This document shows, piece by piece, positions 1 to 8,707 of a stretch of 64,000 nucleotides of DNA. The position numbers and the translations under genes were made by a program. Under the pieces are notes generated by a model that was not told where the DNA came from, searched no databases, and saw only the letters and a program-made list of their open reading frames with translations. Within the stretch, counting starts at the first letter, position 1; the number at the start of each line of letters is the position of its first letter. This DNA is from Chryseobacterium caseinilyticum (lineage in GTDB: Bacteria > Bacteroidota > Bacteroidia > Flavobacteriales > Weeksellaceae): NCBI RefSeq assembly GCF_014837145.1, contig NZ_JACYFS010000005.1, forward strand, positions 1-64,000. The letters run 5' to 3'.

Positions 1-7
1 TACAGCC

Positions 8-116
<109 letters not shown>

Positions 117-125
117 TTTTATTTA

Positions 126-162
126 AATCCTCAATCATTTAATTGATTGAGGATTTTTTTTT
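126..162 (+). terminator. Rho-independent terminator of the rRNA operon
   Basis: A perfect 12-bp stem (AATCCTCAATCA / TGATTGAGGATT) with a 6-nt loop is followed by a run of T. It starts about 10 nt after the 5S rRNA, as expected for an rRNA operon terminator. Confidence 0.9.
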
Positions 163-466
163 GTGCTAAACGCAAAAAGGTTCAGGTTGAAAGTCAATGT
201 TAAAGATTCAAATTTAAGGTGCGAGATGTGGGATTTAGTATTTTGTCTAATATTAATAAATGAATTTGATGATTGCTGAAATAATATATGAAATAAATGA
301 TATTAAAACTAAAATAACTGTCGCTGATTATTTTGATTTATGTTTTTCCTATTACCAACAATTTTTTTGTCTGTAATAAATATCAAGATAATTTTGAAAT
401 GGTTTAAAGTCGTGCTTGTTTTCTATTTTAATATGTTAATGCTAATCAAATTAAATTAAAATATTG
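163..466. other. Gene-free AT-rich spacer
   Basis: About 300 bases between the rRNA terminator and the stop codon of the first minus-strand gene. I see no ORF with a plausible start, no tRNA and no strong hairpin. No clear terminator for the fibre-like operon that ends at 467 was found. Confidence 0.6.
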
Positions 467-1033
467 TTATGGTGACATAATGGTGAAAAGAATTGCTGCT
501 TGAGCATCAGCAGGAACAACGGCAGATATGCCAATTAACTCAAGCTGTATATTTACACCTGAATAACTTACAGAGTTACCTAATCCGATACCTCCATTGT
601 AATTTATATAAAAAAGCAGTTGGGAATTATCAGAAATTAGTTGAAAACCAGTAACAGGACCATTGGATATATTAGCTGAGCATCCAAAACACAAACCATT
701 AACTACAGCTGTTCCTCCTGTTCTTTTTACTCCTATTTTTAGGGAATTATGCCATCTATTTGGTGTAGGTAAATAATGTACTCCTACCTTTACACTATTA
801 GAATTAAAGAGGCTTAGTAGAGAAGCGGGTAAGGTTCCACTTAGTACTATTTGATTTTGTGAAGATGTGTATGGAGGAATATTCTGTGGATAGTCGGTTC
901 CAGCTTCTGTAATATTAGTTGTTGGAGTAATGTTCCAATCACTTCCTCCAGAATTTATCTGAGCATTTACGAGAGTAGCACTAAAAATAAGAGTAGCAGC
1001 AAACAGTCTAATTAATAAATAAAATTTAAGCAT
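467..1033 (-). CDS. Small secreted protein, possible tip or minor subunit of a fibre-like system
   Basis: A 188-residue protein starting at ATG. It has a Sec signal peptide (about residues 1-24, ending in VNAQ). The mature part is rich in Asn, Gly, Ser and Thr and looks all-beta. Two close cysteines form a CFGC motif near residue 115; the two pilin-like subunits of the same operon have no cysteines after the signal. I do not recognise a family. It is the last gene of a five-gene minus-strand operon, 10 nt after the preceding paralog. A role as terminal adhesin or capping subunit is inference from position, size and the Cys pair only. An unrelated exported protein is also possible. Confidence 0.7.
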   Translation of the reverse strand: MLKFYLLIRLFAATLIFSATLVNAQINSGGSDWNITPTTNITEAGTDYPQNIPPYTSSQNQIVLSGTLPASLLSLFNSNSVKVGVHYLPTPNRWHNSLKIGVKRTGGTAVVNGLCFGCSANISNGPVTGFQLISDNSQLLFYINYNGGIGLGNSVSYSGVNIQLELIGISAVVPADAQAAILFTIMSP

Positions 1034-1043
1034 CGTTCAATTT

Positions 1044-1592
1044 TTATTCACTGATAGTATAAGTAATTGATATAGATTTATCAGTTTTTACTATGTCAGC
1101 ATAATTCTGCACACTCGCAGATAAGTTTATTTGATGACCATTATTGATGCCATCTCCAGTATACGCACCTCTAATTCCGGTAATAATAATTTGTTCTGCT
1201 TGAGAAAGTGTGACTGGATTAGTAGCCGTGGATGTACCTAAAACGCCGCCGCCACTTCCTGTAGCGTTAGCAACGGAAAGTCTTATGTTTATACCAGGGA
1301 TTATTTCACTAATTCTTGCCGTAATCTTTCTGTTTAGCCCAATAGAGGAAACTATTGAAGTGTAATTAATCCATTTTGTAGCATTAAGCGAAGATATTGT
1401 TAAGGGATTTCCAGCTTCCGCGGGGCTTATGAAAGTTAAACTAACATTAGTCGAAGGTTCCAAATCTACAATAGCCTTAATTGGTAGAGAAATATTAATG
1501 GTTTTGTTACTTACAGAAGTTTGTGAATACGACAAAAAGGACATCATATTAAAAAAAAAGACTGTTAATACTGTAAAGTTTAATTTCATCAT
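1044..1592 (-). CDS. Pilin-like secreted subunit (paralog of 5165-5749)
   Basis: A 182-residue exported protein with a signal peptide ending near SYSQ. It aligns over most of its length with the first gene of the operon. Shared features are an early hydrophobic VDLEP-like strand, AGNPLT, WINYTSI, an IPGINI strand, a central TGDG..NGHQI motif, and a C-terminal YADIV followed by an alternating hydrophobic strand SITYTISE. This looks like a small beta-sandwich subunit ending in an exposed strand, as in fimbrial subunits. Its ATG overlaps the stop of the barrel gene by 4 nt, implying translational coupling. Possibly the minor structural subunit. The family is unidentified and function is inferred from the operon. 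Confidence 0.75.
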   Translation of the reverse strand: MMKLNFTVLTVFFFNMMSFLSYSQTSVSNKTINISLPIKAIVDLEPSTNVSLTFISPAEAGNPLTISSLNATKWINYTSIVSSIGLNRKITARISEIIPGINIRLSVANATGSGGGVLGTSTATNPVTLSQAEQIIITGIRGAYTGDGINNGHQINLSASVQNYADIVKTDKSISITYTISE

Positions 1593-4306
1593 TTCTTTTT
1601 ATTATCATTATAACCTACCTTAATCGTTTCCTGCTGGAATTTTACTTCTCTCTGTTGTTTTGTAATATTGATAAGAATATTTTTTGATTCATCACTTTTT
1701 AATATGAAATCAAATTGTTCAACAGCTATTTTGTAACGTTTATCCATACCATTCCTATATACTTTGACTGTCCAATTACCTGGACGAAGATAAGTGAAGT
1801 CGAAATTTTCACCTACAGTGCAAATTTTTCTTAATACCTGTTTGCCATTTGTAGCCTCAACGATAATACTTTCCTGCCTCTTTTTTTCTTTGGCAGCTAA
1901 ATGAGCAAATGAATATTGATCTTTTCCATTGTCTTCATTAAGCTGAATAAAACCTTCAATCTTTGCAGCCTTTGTCAGTCCAAAATTAAAGATATTTTCT
2001 TTGTTAATAAGATTTATTTCTGCTGGAAATGGTACGTCAGGAATTTCCGTAATCTCTGTGGTTGAACGATCCAATTCCAAATAGTAGTTGCCGGGAGAAA
2101 TGTTTTTAAAAAGAAAATTACCGTCTTTGTCAGTGATTGTAATGTGGCTTCCTAATGTCAGTTTTATGCCATTCACTTTTTTTACACCAAAATTTGCGAT
2201 ATTTCCGGACAGAGTAACATATTCTGCGATTTTTTTTATTGGTGTATTAATCCGTAATGTATACCGCATTGATACTGTGAAATCTTTATCTCCGATTTGC
2301 CCGCGTTGCAAAGTATACTTTCCTGAAATATCAAACTCATGATTTCGAAACAGTTGCTGATGGTAGAGAATTTCAAAAAGATTTCTGTCATTAAAAGTCT
2401 GCTCCGGAATGTAATTATTTTGGTAAAATATACTTAAAGAACTTTTTCCATTAAATCTACTTATTAATCTTGCTCCATAATAAATTTGTTCATAATCTCT
2501 TAATTCATACCTCGAAGTTTTTGCATAGCTTCCGTAAACATTCAATGAGGTTTTGAATTTTTCGAGGCCAAAATTTAATGTGTATGTATTAGACTGTCCT
2601 GAAATTCCCAGCAAAAAATTATTTGTTTTCCCAAACTGAGTTTCGGCTCCTAATCTGAAAATTCCTACCTCCTGACTAATTCCTGCCCGCACAAAAATCT
2701 CTTCATAATTAAACTGTTTTTTTTCCATTCTATCCTCATAATTTTGATAGCCACCAAAAATAAGTAGCGATCCTTTAGAAGAATATTTATAATTAAAACC
2801 TGATTGCGCAAATTTCTGATAAGGTGCAACGCCATAAAGTGTATCTCTTTTAAAATTTCTTGCATCTTCTCTATAATTAGCAGACAGATCTATCTTATCT
2901 GATATTTTGTATTGGATATTTGCCGTGATAGAATTGGTATTTGTAAAGTATCCTGCAAACAGTGGAGTAGATTTCATATATATTAATCCTGCACTCATTT
3001 TATTAAAATTGCCTTGTGTCTGTATCATATAGGCAGTACCTTCAGTTTGTCTGTTTTTGCTGTACGCAACTTCCCCCTGTACATCTATTATCTCAAATAA
3101 TCGGGTTTTACCGGCTACATAGGGAAGATGAGTATTTAATCCATCTTGTTCTGTAATCGGTATTTTGTATAAATAGCCTGCGGTAATTTCAGTCCGGTTA
3201 TTAAAGTTGTATTTTGAGTACACATTAAATTCATCCTTTATGTCCCGAAAAAAACGGGGATGATTGTAAAAACCTCCGACTGTAATTTTTTTAAATTGAT
3301 AGCTCAGTTCGGCACCTCGCCCGTATCTTGCAAATTCAGTAAGATAAGAGGCAGAATATGATTTGTCACCTAAATGGGCAAATAAATTTTTTCTTCTATA
3401 AGAAACATAATATTCTTCGTACGGAGTAAAGGAATTAAGTTCAATTGGGTTTTTTGTAACAGCATGAAATTCTAAAACATCTTCGTTTTTATCTGATAAG
3501 CTGCCAATGCCATAAATTTCTCCTTGCAAACCGTCTTGATATTCCCCCCGATCTCTTCTGCCAATATAGTTTATTGATGTTGCAAGAGGAAAGCGATAAT
3601 AAATATCTTTATCAACCGGTTTTATGGGTATGACTGTTACATTGCTGAACGCATCTAGATTTTCTTTTGGATGATTTTCTGTCACTGCATTCAAATGTAC
3701 ATTTTGGTATCCGGTACTTCCTATTTCAGAATCAGTATTAATCTTGAGATAGATTAATCTGGTTTCTCCGGGTGGTACAATAATTTCACCTCCCACATCT
3801 ATTTGCGCATTTTCTGCTTTCAGGAAAAGTTTTTCAGACATGTTGCCGTTATTTTTGGCTACAAAAGAAGCTTTGATGGTATCTCCTGCTTTTACATACT
3901 CCGGTGCTGATGCCGCGACGAGTGAGATTTTTCGCACACCTGAAATAACCATTGGAGAGTACTTGGTCAATTTTGTGCCATTTTCATCTTTTATATGTAA
4001 AGAAATGTTGTATGTGCCTTTTGGAGTGTCTGAAGAAATATGGATAGGTATTATGTAGATAATGCTTTTCCCTTTTTCAACTGCAATTTTGTTTGCGGAG
4101 AGTAAGGTGGTAATCCCGGGATTTGACGTTTCAACTGCTAGATTATATACCTTATCTTCATCAGTAATGTTTTCTATTTTGAAAGAAATAGAAGTAGCTG
4201 TTCCCGGTTGTAGAATTTCATTTTTATAGACATACTCTTTCTGATCTTGAGAAAAAATAAATACGGGAAACAATAAGATAAAATAAAGAATCCAATTTTT
4301 AATCAT
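1589..4306 (-). CDS. Large outer-membrane beta-barrel, candidate usher-like assembly protein
   Basis: 905 residues with a signal peptide (about 1-19, ending FIFSQ). Residues about 20-225 look like two Ig/NEW3-type beta domains (for example SSDTPKGTYNISLHI). Residues about 235-690 show repeated amphipathic, aromatic-ended strands typical of an outer-membrane barrel. Residues about 697-905 look like carboxypeptidase-regulatory or SdrD-like beta domains (DKDGNFLFKNISPGNYYLEL) and end in a basic tail instead of a barrel-closing aromatic residue. It overlaps the chaperone-like gene by 8 nt upstream and the pilin-like paralog by 4 nt downstream. The barrel flanked by periplasmic beta domains recalls FimD-type ushers, but I see no classical usher signature. 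A porin or other surface anchor is the alternative. Confidence 0.75.
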   Translation of the reverse strand: MIKNWILYFILLFPVFIFSQDQKEYVYKNEILQPGTATSISFKIENITDEDKVYNLAVETSNPGITTLLSANKIAVEKGKSIIYIIPIHISSDTPKGTYNISLHIKDENGTKLTKYSPMVISGVRKISLVAASAPEYVKAGDTIKASFVAKNNGNMSEKLFLKAENAQIDVGGEIIVPPGETRLIYLKINTDSEIGSTGYQNVHLNAVTENHPKENLDAFSNVTVIPIKPVDKDIYYRFPLATSINYIGRRDRGEYQDGLQGEIYGIGSLSDKNEDVLEFHAVTKNPIELNSFTPYEEYYVSYRRKNLFAHLGDKSYSASYLTEFARYGRGAELSYQFKKITVGGFYNHPRFFRDIKDEFNVYSKYNFNNRTEITAGYLYKIPITEQDGLNTHLPYVAGKTRLFEIIDVQGEVAYSKNRQTEGTAYMIQTQGNFNKMSAGLIYMKSTPLFAGYFTNTNSITANIQYKISDKIDLSANYREDARNFKRDTLYGVAPYQKFAQSGFNYKYSSKGSLLIFGGYQNYEDRMEKKQFNYEEIFVRAGISQEVGIFRLGAETQFGKTNNFLLGISGQSNTYTLNFGLEKFKTSLNVYGSYAKTSRYELRDYEQIYYGARLISRFNGKSSLSIFYQNNYIPEQTFNDRNLFEILYHQQLFRNHEFDISGKYTLQRGQIGDKDFTVSMRYTLRINTPIKKIAEYVTLSGNIANFGVKKVNGIKLTLGSHITITDKDGNFLFKNISPGNYYLELDRSTTEITEIPDVPFPAEINLINKENIFNFGLTKAAKIEGFIQLNEDNGKDQYSFAHLAAKEKKRQESIIVEATNGKQVLRKICTVGENFDFTYLRPGNWTVKVYRNGMDKRYKIAVEQFDFILKSDESKNILINITKQQREVKFQQETIKVGYNDNKKK

Positions 4307-5099
4307 TTTTTACCTCTAGTTCAACATTGAGAGCGAAAGCGTTTTCGTCTTCATCTGTTGCCAATAATACTGCGGTATATTTATTGGGAAGAATTTTGCT
4401 GATATCTATATCAAATGTTTTTGAAGTATTTGGTAAAAGTCCCATTGTCTGGCTAGAAAAACTTCCCACTTTCTGACCGTTTTTACGATCATATATTTCT
4501 ACGTTAGCTGTTGGTCTACAGTATAGATTGCCTGTGTTGGCAATTGCAATTTTTAGAATTTTTTGTTTTTCCTGTTTCTCTATTTTTACACCTTCAAACT
4601 TTAATTCGGGTTTTGCTTTTTCTGTATTATAATCTGTAATGACCTGAATGGCGTAACGAACAATGGATGTAATATTTACTCCCGGTTTATTATCGGAAGG
4701 CGTTATATCATCCACAGGCTCAACAATAATAACACTCCAATAACTTCCAGGTCCGGCAATCGAATTCGGTACTGTAATTTCATAGCGAACTTCAGTCTTT
4801 TCCTTTCCTTTTAGAGTGATAAGATTAGTATTAAGCTTGATCCAGTTTGAGTTTGTTCTTTTATTTGTAAGGGGTTCTGTATAGAAGATCGAACCATCTG
4901 ACTGATAACTAAAATCCTGTAAAAAAAGCTTAACGTTTTGGGGATTAGTAGAAGTGTTTTCTATTTCTATCGTTCCTTTGTAAACTTGTCCTTTATCTAC
5001 CTGATAGCTGTGAGTGAGCCCGTTTATTACTACAATTCCTGCTTTTACAAATTGTGAAGCTATTATGAATAAGAGAAACAATAAAAACTTTTTTATCAT
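4299..5099 (-). CDS. Periplasmic chaperone-like protein (PapD/DUF916-like)
   Basis: 266 residues with a signal peptide (about 1-20). The mature protein looks like two Ig-like domains. The first has the character of fimbrial chaperones or DUF916 proteins: an N-terminal strand, KGTIEIENTS, then GKEKTEVRYEITVP and AGPGSYWSVIIVEP. The second carries KILKIAIANTGNLYCRPTANVEI and ends without a membrane segment. The stop overlaps the barrel gene by 8 nt. In a subunit/chaperone/barrel gene order this fits a chaperone that stabilises exported subunits in the periplasm. The assignment rests on fold-like pattern and context, not on a definite family match. Confidence 0.7.
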   Translation of the reverse strand: MIKKFLLFLLFIIASQFVKAGIVVINGLTHSYQVDKGQVYKGTIEIENTSTNPQNVKLFLQDFSYQSDGSIFYTEPLTNKRTNSNWIKLNTNLITLKGKEKTEVRYEITVPNSIAGPGSYWSVIIVEPVDDITPSDNKPGVNITSIVRYAIQVITDYNTEKAKPELKFEGVKIEKQEKQKILKIAIANTGNLYCRPTANVEIYDRKNGQKVGSFSSQTMGLLPNTSKTFDIDISKILPNKYTAVLLATDEDENAFALNVELEVKND

Positions 5100-5164
5100 A
5101 TTTGAATTTTAAAATAATAAAGAAGAAACCCCATAAGCTTCTTCTTTATTTCTTACATTAAAGA

Positions 5165-5749
5165 TTAAATATCTGATAGAGTATAAGTCACTACTGCTGT
5201 GGTAGTGCTTACTACCAAATCTGCATAGTTTGCAGTTCCAGTACCAGTTCCGGTACCACCATAACCAACATTATACGTTAACTGATGTCCATTAGTATTG
5301 CCATCACCTGTCCAAGCGCTTCCAATTCCAGTTAAGATAGGTTGGTCGACAGCGGTAAGAGTCAGTTGTCCTGTTGAAGTCCCAAATGTTCCGGCTCCGC
5401 CTCCTGTATGTCCAGCGGCAGTTACTTTTATAGCAACACCAGGTATTACGGCTCCTAATTTCACAGAAACAGTACGGCTGTAAGTAGTGTTTTTCTTAAT
5501 TGAAGAATAATTAAGCCAAAGTGTATTATTGTCAGCAACTGGCGTAATCGGTTGACCAGCCTCCGTAGGAACTGTAAATGACATGTTAATATTGTTATTG
5601 GCAACTCCAGATTCGATGTCTAATAAAGCAACATTAGGAACACCAATGACGATGTTATGGCTTGCAACGTTTGTATCAGCTTGTGCACTCAAATTAGCCG
5701 AGATTGTAACAAGAGCTAATGCTAATAAAGAAAATTTTAATTTTTTCAT
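5165..5749 (-). CDS. Major pilin-like secreted subunit
   Basis: 194 residues from the ATG at 5749. A longer reading from a TTG at 5770 adds residues before the signal peptide and is unlikely. A signal peptide ends at NLSAQ. The mature protein has VALLDIE, AGQPIT, LWLNYSSI, VIPGVAI, a Gly-rich middle, TGDGNTNGHQL, YADLV and a C-terminal VVTYTLSDI strand, all matching the paralog at 1044-1592. No cysteine occurs in the mature part. It is the first gene of the operon, 65 nt before the chaperone-like gene, the usual place for a highly expressed major subunit. Family unknown to me. Confidence 0.75.
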   Translation of the reverse strand: MKKLKFSLLALALVTISANLSAQADTNVASHNIVIGVPNVALLDIESGVANNNINMSFTVPTEAGQPITPVADNNTLWLNYSSIKKNTTYSRTVSVKLGAVIPGVAIKVTAAGHTGGGAGTFGTSTGQLTLTAVDQPILTGIGSAWTGDGNTNGHQLTYNVGYGGTGTGTGTANYADLVVSTTTAVVTYTLSDI

Positions 5750-5767
5750 AAACAATGATTTTTTTTG

Positions 5768-5775
5768 CAAAATTA
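5768..5775 (-). promoter_or_regulatory. Predicted -7 element for the fibre-like operon
   Basis: On the minus strand the sequence reads TAATTTTG, matching the Bacteroidetes TAnnTTTG element, about 19 nt before the ATG at 5749. No good TTTG -33 element is seen at the usual distance, so confidence is limited. Confidence 0.4.
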
Positions 5776-6035
5776 TAAAAAATTCAAACTAGAATGAATT
5801 TTTTCACTTGATTTTTATCATTGCTACCACTTAATAATCAGTAAGTTACTTTATTATTCAAGTAACTTTTAAAATATTTTTAACCACAAATATATTTTGG
5901 TATTAAATTTATTTTGATAAATTTTTGATTGAGTTTATATTTAAACGGTTTTTTTTGAAAATGGAGAATCAACAAACATAAATAAATATGATTAAAAAAA
6001 TGTAATTTATAATTATTATAAATAACGAAATTTTT

Positions 6036-7640
6036 CTAAAAACGACTTAGAATTCCCCAGTGAATTTTGATGTCATTAAATTTGAACGGATTGCCAAATT
6101 CATTACCATTGGAGAGCTGGAAACTCATCAATCCGATAGGGATGAAGAAGTTGAAACCAAGGCCAACACTGTACAGTTTTGGCTTTACACCCAGAGATTT
6201 ATTATTGAGCTGACCGTACTGACCGAAAACATCAAAAAATGCCTGATTGCCGATGAGATAGCGGTATTCCAGACCACCGTAGTAAAAGAAATCTGCCGTC
6301 AGAGAGTTTTCGTTAAAGCCCCGTAATGAGTTCCATCCACCGAAACGGTAGAGTTCATTGGCTGTGAAGTCAACCTTGGAGTCGAGCATAGCGCCTTCTC
6401 CTTTGATGTTGAGGAAGTGGTTTCCGTTGATATGATAATTGTATTCACCAAAAAAGTAAAACTGATTTTGCGGTGATTTTATATTCTCTCTGGTATAACT
6501 TGTCGTAAGATAATCGTAGCCGAAATTTATCCTGCTCTTGTACAGAAAAAGGTCGATGTCGCTGGGCTCAGTCATTTCAAAATAAATTCCCAGACCTTTT
6601 TTGTTGTAGTCTTTTCCCTGCACATAAAGGCTGTCCAGAATGGTTGAATTTTCAAATGTTCCCCTTAAACCGATTTTCTGGCGATTGTTGATATGATAAT
6701 AAAATGCAGGCAAAGCTTTCACATTGGCAAACGTAGAATCCTGGCGGAAAATATTCACCTTCATGTTCATTCCCACATTGGAATTAAACAGATACGGTAT
6801 ATCAGTCTGGAGATCGAAATTTTGTCCTTTATCAGGGTTTCTCTGCCAGTAGAGATTGATGGTTTCAAAGCCGTTGAACATGTTTTTGAAATTCACGTTA
6901 AGCGTACCGTTTAAGGTAAATTTCTCGGTCTTGTCATTTCCAAAACCGATGACTCCGTCAAAAGTATTTGTTTTTTTCTTCTCTAAAAAAAGATAGATCT
7001 GCGTGGAATCTTTTGTAAATAAAGTTTGCGGCTGCCTTTCAAGCGATAAAAAAGGATGTCCCTGAAACTGTTTGTTGATGGCAATCAGGTTTTTGTCATC
7101 GTAATTTTTACCTTTAAACTCTTTATTTAAATTTTTCACAAAACGCTTCGGAACCCGGGTGTAACCTTTCATCACAAAGCCGTCGACCGTACGTTTATCG
7201 TTTTTATTAATGTCAAGTTCCACTACTGGATAACCGTTTTTCTTGGTTTTCACTGTAGATTTTAAACGGCTGAATGCAAAACCGTCATCGATATAGGCTT
7301 TGTTAATCCTGTTTTTTGTGGAATCCAGATTTTTGGTGAAAAACTCTTTCTCAGTTTTCAGTTTTTTGACGATGGAGTCTGAAAGTGAAACATAAGTTAT
7401 ATTATAATTTTTCCCTTTGTCAAAGAAAATTTCTGTACTATCTCCTTTTATTTTAACCTCTTTCAGTTCTGTGAAAAAGTAGTTGCTCTGCGCCAGTGAA
7501 TCGAGAAATTTTACCGCCGTCGCAGAATCTTTTACCTTTTTTCTGACCTTAGTTTCAGTGTCAATCAGAAAATACTGTTTTTTCTGCGCTTGTGCAAAAA
7601 CGCAGATCAGGATAAAGAATATGTTCAGAACTAATTTCAA
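6036..7640 (-). CDS. Omp85/BamA-TamA family outer-membrane protein
   Basis: 534 residues with a signal peptide ending FAQAQ. Residues about 30-220 have POTRA-like alpha/beta pattern, and about 225-534 form the C-terminal barrel. The barrel contains GWNSLRGF, matching the conserved (V/L)RG(F/Y) loop-6 motif of Omp85 proteins, and the last residue is Phe, as usual for barrels inserted by Bam. The start codon is TTG: an in-frame stop lies two codons upstream and there is no ATG before the signal peptide core. It lies 24 nt after the SDR gene and may be cotranscribed. It is shorter than BamA (about 800), so a translocation or lipid-transport role in the TamA/patatin-associated type is more likely than BamA itself. 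Confidence 0.85.
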   Translation of the reverse strand: MKLVLNIFFILICVFAQAQKKQYFLIDTETKVRKKVKDSATAVKFLDSLAQSNYFFTELKEVKIKGDSTEIFFDKGKNYNITYVSLSDSIVKKLKTEKEFFTKNLDSTKNRINKAYIDDGFAFSRLKSTVKTKKNGYPVVELDINKNDKRTVDGFVMKGYTRVPKRFVKNLNKEFKGKNYDDKNLIAINKQFQGHPFLSLERQPQTLFTKDSTQIYLFLEKKKTNTFDGVIGFGNDKTEKFTLNGTLNVNFKNMFNGFETINLYWQRNPDKGQNFDLQTDIPYLFNSNVGMNMKVNIFRQDSTFANVKALPAFYYHINNRQKIGLRGTFENSTILDSLYVQGKDYNKKGLGIYFEMTEPSDIDLFLYKSRINFGYDYLTTSYTRENIKSPQNQFYFFGEYNYHINGNHFLNIKGEGAMLDSKVDFTANELYRFGGWNSLRGFNENSLTADFFYYGGLEYRYLIGNQAFFDVFGQYGQLNNKSLGVKPKLYSVGLGFNFFIPIGLMSFQLSNGNEFGNPFKFNDIKIHWGILSRF

Positions 7641-7664
7641 ATCTCAAACTTCAAACTATAAATC

Positions 7665-8462
7665 TTACAATTTATTGTATTTCTTCATCAAATTCTCATA
7701 CGTTCCCTGTGGCAGAATCCATTTCAGAGGAACACCGATTTTCTGGCCGAATTTACCGAAATAATAGTGAGCTTTCCACTTCTTTTTAGTTAAAAGTTGA
7801 TCGATATATTCAGCAACTTCCAGAGGTTCGGTTCCGTCGCCAACGTGGGAATTCATCAAAGCATATACTTTATCGAACACACTTTTGTAAGGTTCAGTCA
7901 CTTTTGTTTTTACGCGGTTTTCTGCAATATTGGTTTTTATGTCACCCAGATGTAGCGAACAGACATTCACATTCCACGGATAAACTTCATATCTCATCGC
8001 TTCGGTTACTTTATCCAAAGCCGATTTCGAAGCTGAATAAAATCCGCGGAAAGGCAGTCCCATCTCGCTTCCGATACTTGAAACATTAATAATTTGCCCG
8101 AATTTATTCTCGCGCATTTTCGGCATCACGGCGGTCATCATTTGTACTGCTCCCACAAGATTCAGATTAAATAATTTTAAGATATCCTCCTTCGAAGAAT
8201 CTTCCACAGCACCTACCATTCCCATTCCGGCGTTGTTGATAAGCACGTCGATTTTACTTTCGGTTTTTAAAACTTCGGCAATTGCATTCTGAACGGCATC
8301 ATTATCTGTAATATCGGTAGGGATTGATTTAAAATATTGACTTTCGGTAAATTTCCGGCTCAGTCCATAAACACGATGACCTTTTTTTCCGAAATATTCT
8401 GCAAGTACGAAACCTATTCCTGAGGAGGTTCCGGTGATGATGATTGTTTTGTGGTGTGACAT
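7665..8462 (-). CDS. Short-chain dehydrogenase/reductase (SDR)
   Basis: 265 residues, a classical SDR length. The cofactor loop TGTSSGIG is near residue 10, NNAG near 87, and the catalytic Ser-Tyr-Lys set sits in VSSIGSEMG and FYSASKSAL. It should be an NAD(P)-dependent cytoplasmic oxidoreductase; the substrate cannot be read from sequence. The C-terminal part (KKWKAHYYFGKFGQKIG) resembles SDRs acting on lipid-like substrates, but that is weak. It is followed 24 nt later by the Omp85-family gene. Confidence 0.9.
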   Translation of the reverse strand: MSHHKTIIITGTSSGIGFVLAEYFGKKGHRVYGLSRKFTESQYFKSIPTDITDNDAVQNAIAEVLKTESKIDVLINNAGMGMVGAVEDSSKEDILKLFNLNLVGAVQMMTAVMPKMRENKFGQIINVSSIGSEMGLPFRGFYSASKSALDKVTEAMRYEVYPWNVNVCSLHLGDIKTNIAENRVKTKVTEPYKSVFDKVYALMNSHVGDGTEPLEVAEYIDQLLTKKKWKAHYYFGKFGQKIGVPLKWILPQGTYENLMKKYNKL

Positions 8463-8707
8463 TTAAAACTGAAATATTTATTTGAATTACGGTTTGTGAA
8501 TTTATAATTTCATTCTCAAACGGTTTAATTTGATAAGAATGGTAAATTTATGAATAAACTCTTGATGATATTCTTTGGCAGATACTTTTTCCTCTGTTGA
8601 TTTTGTTAGGTTTCTTTTTAATGCTTTGTCTGAATAATATTTTCATTTTAAAAGTGATGATTACGGCTGAAGACTATTTCTCCAAAAGTTTACTGAGAAA
8701 AAGTAAA

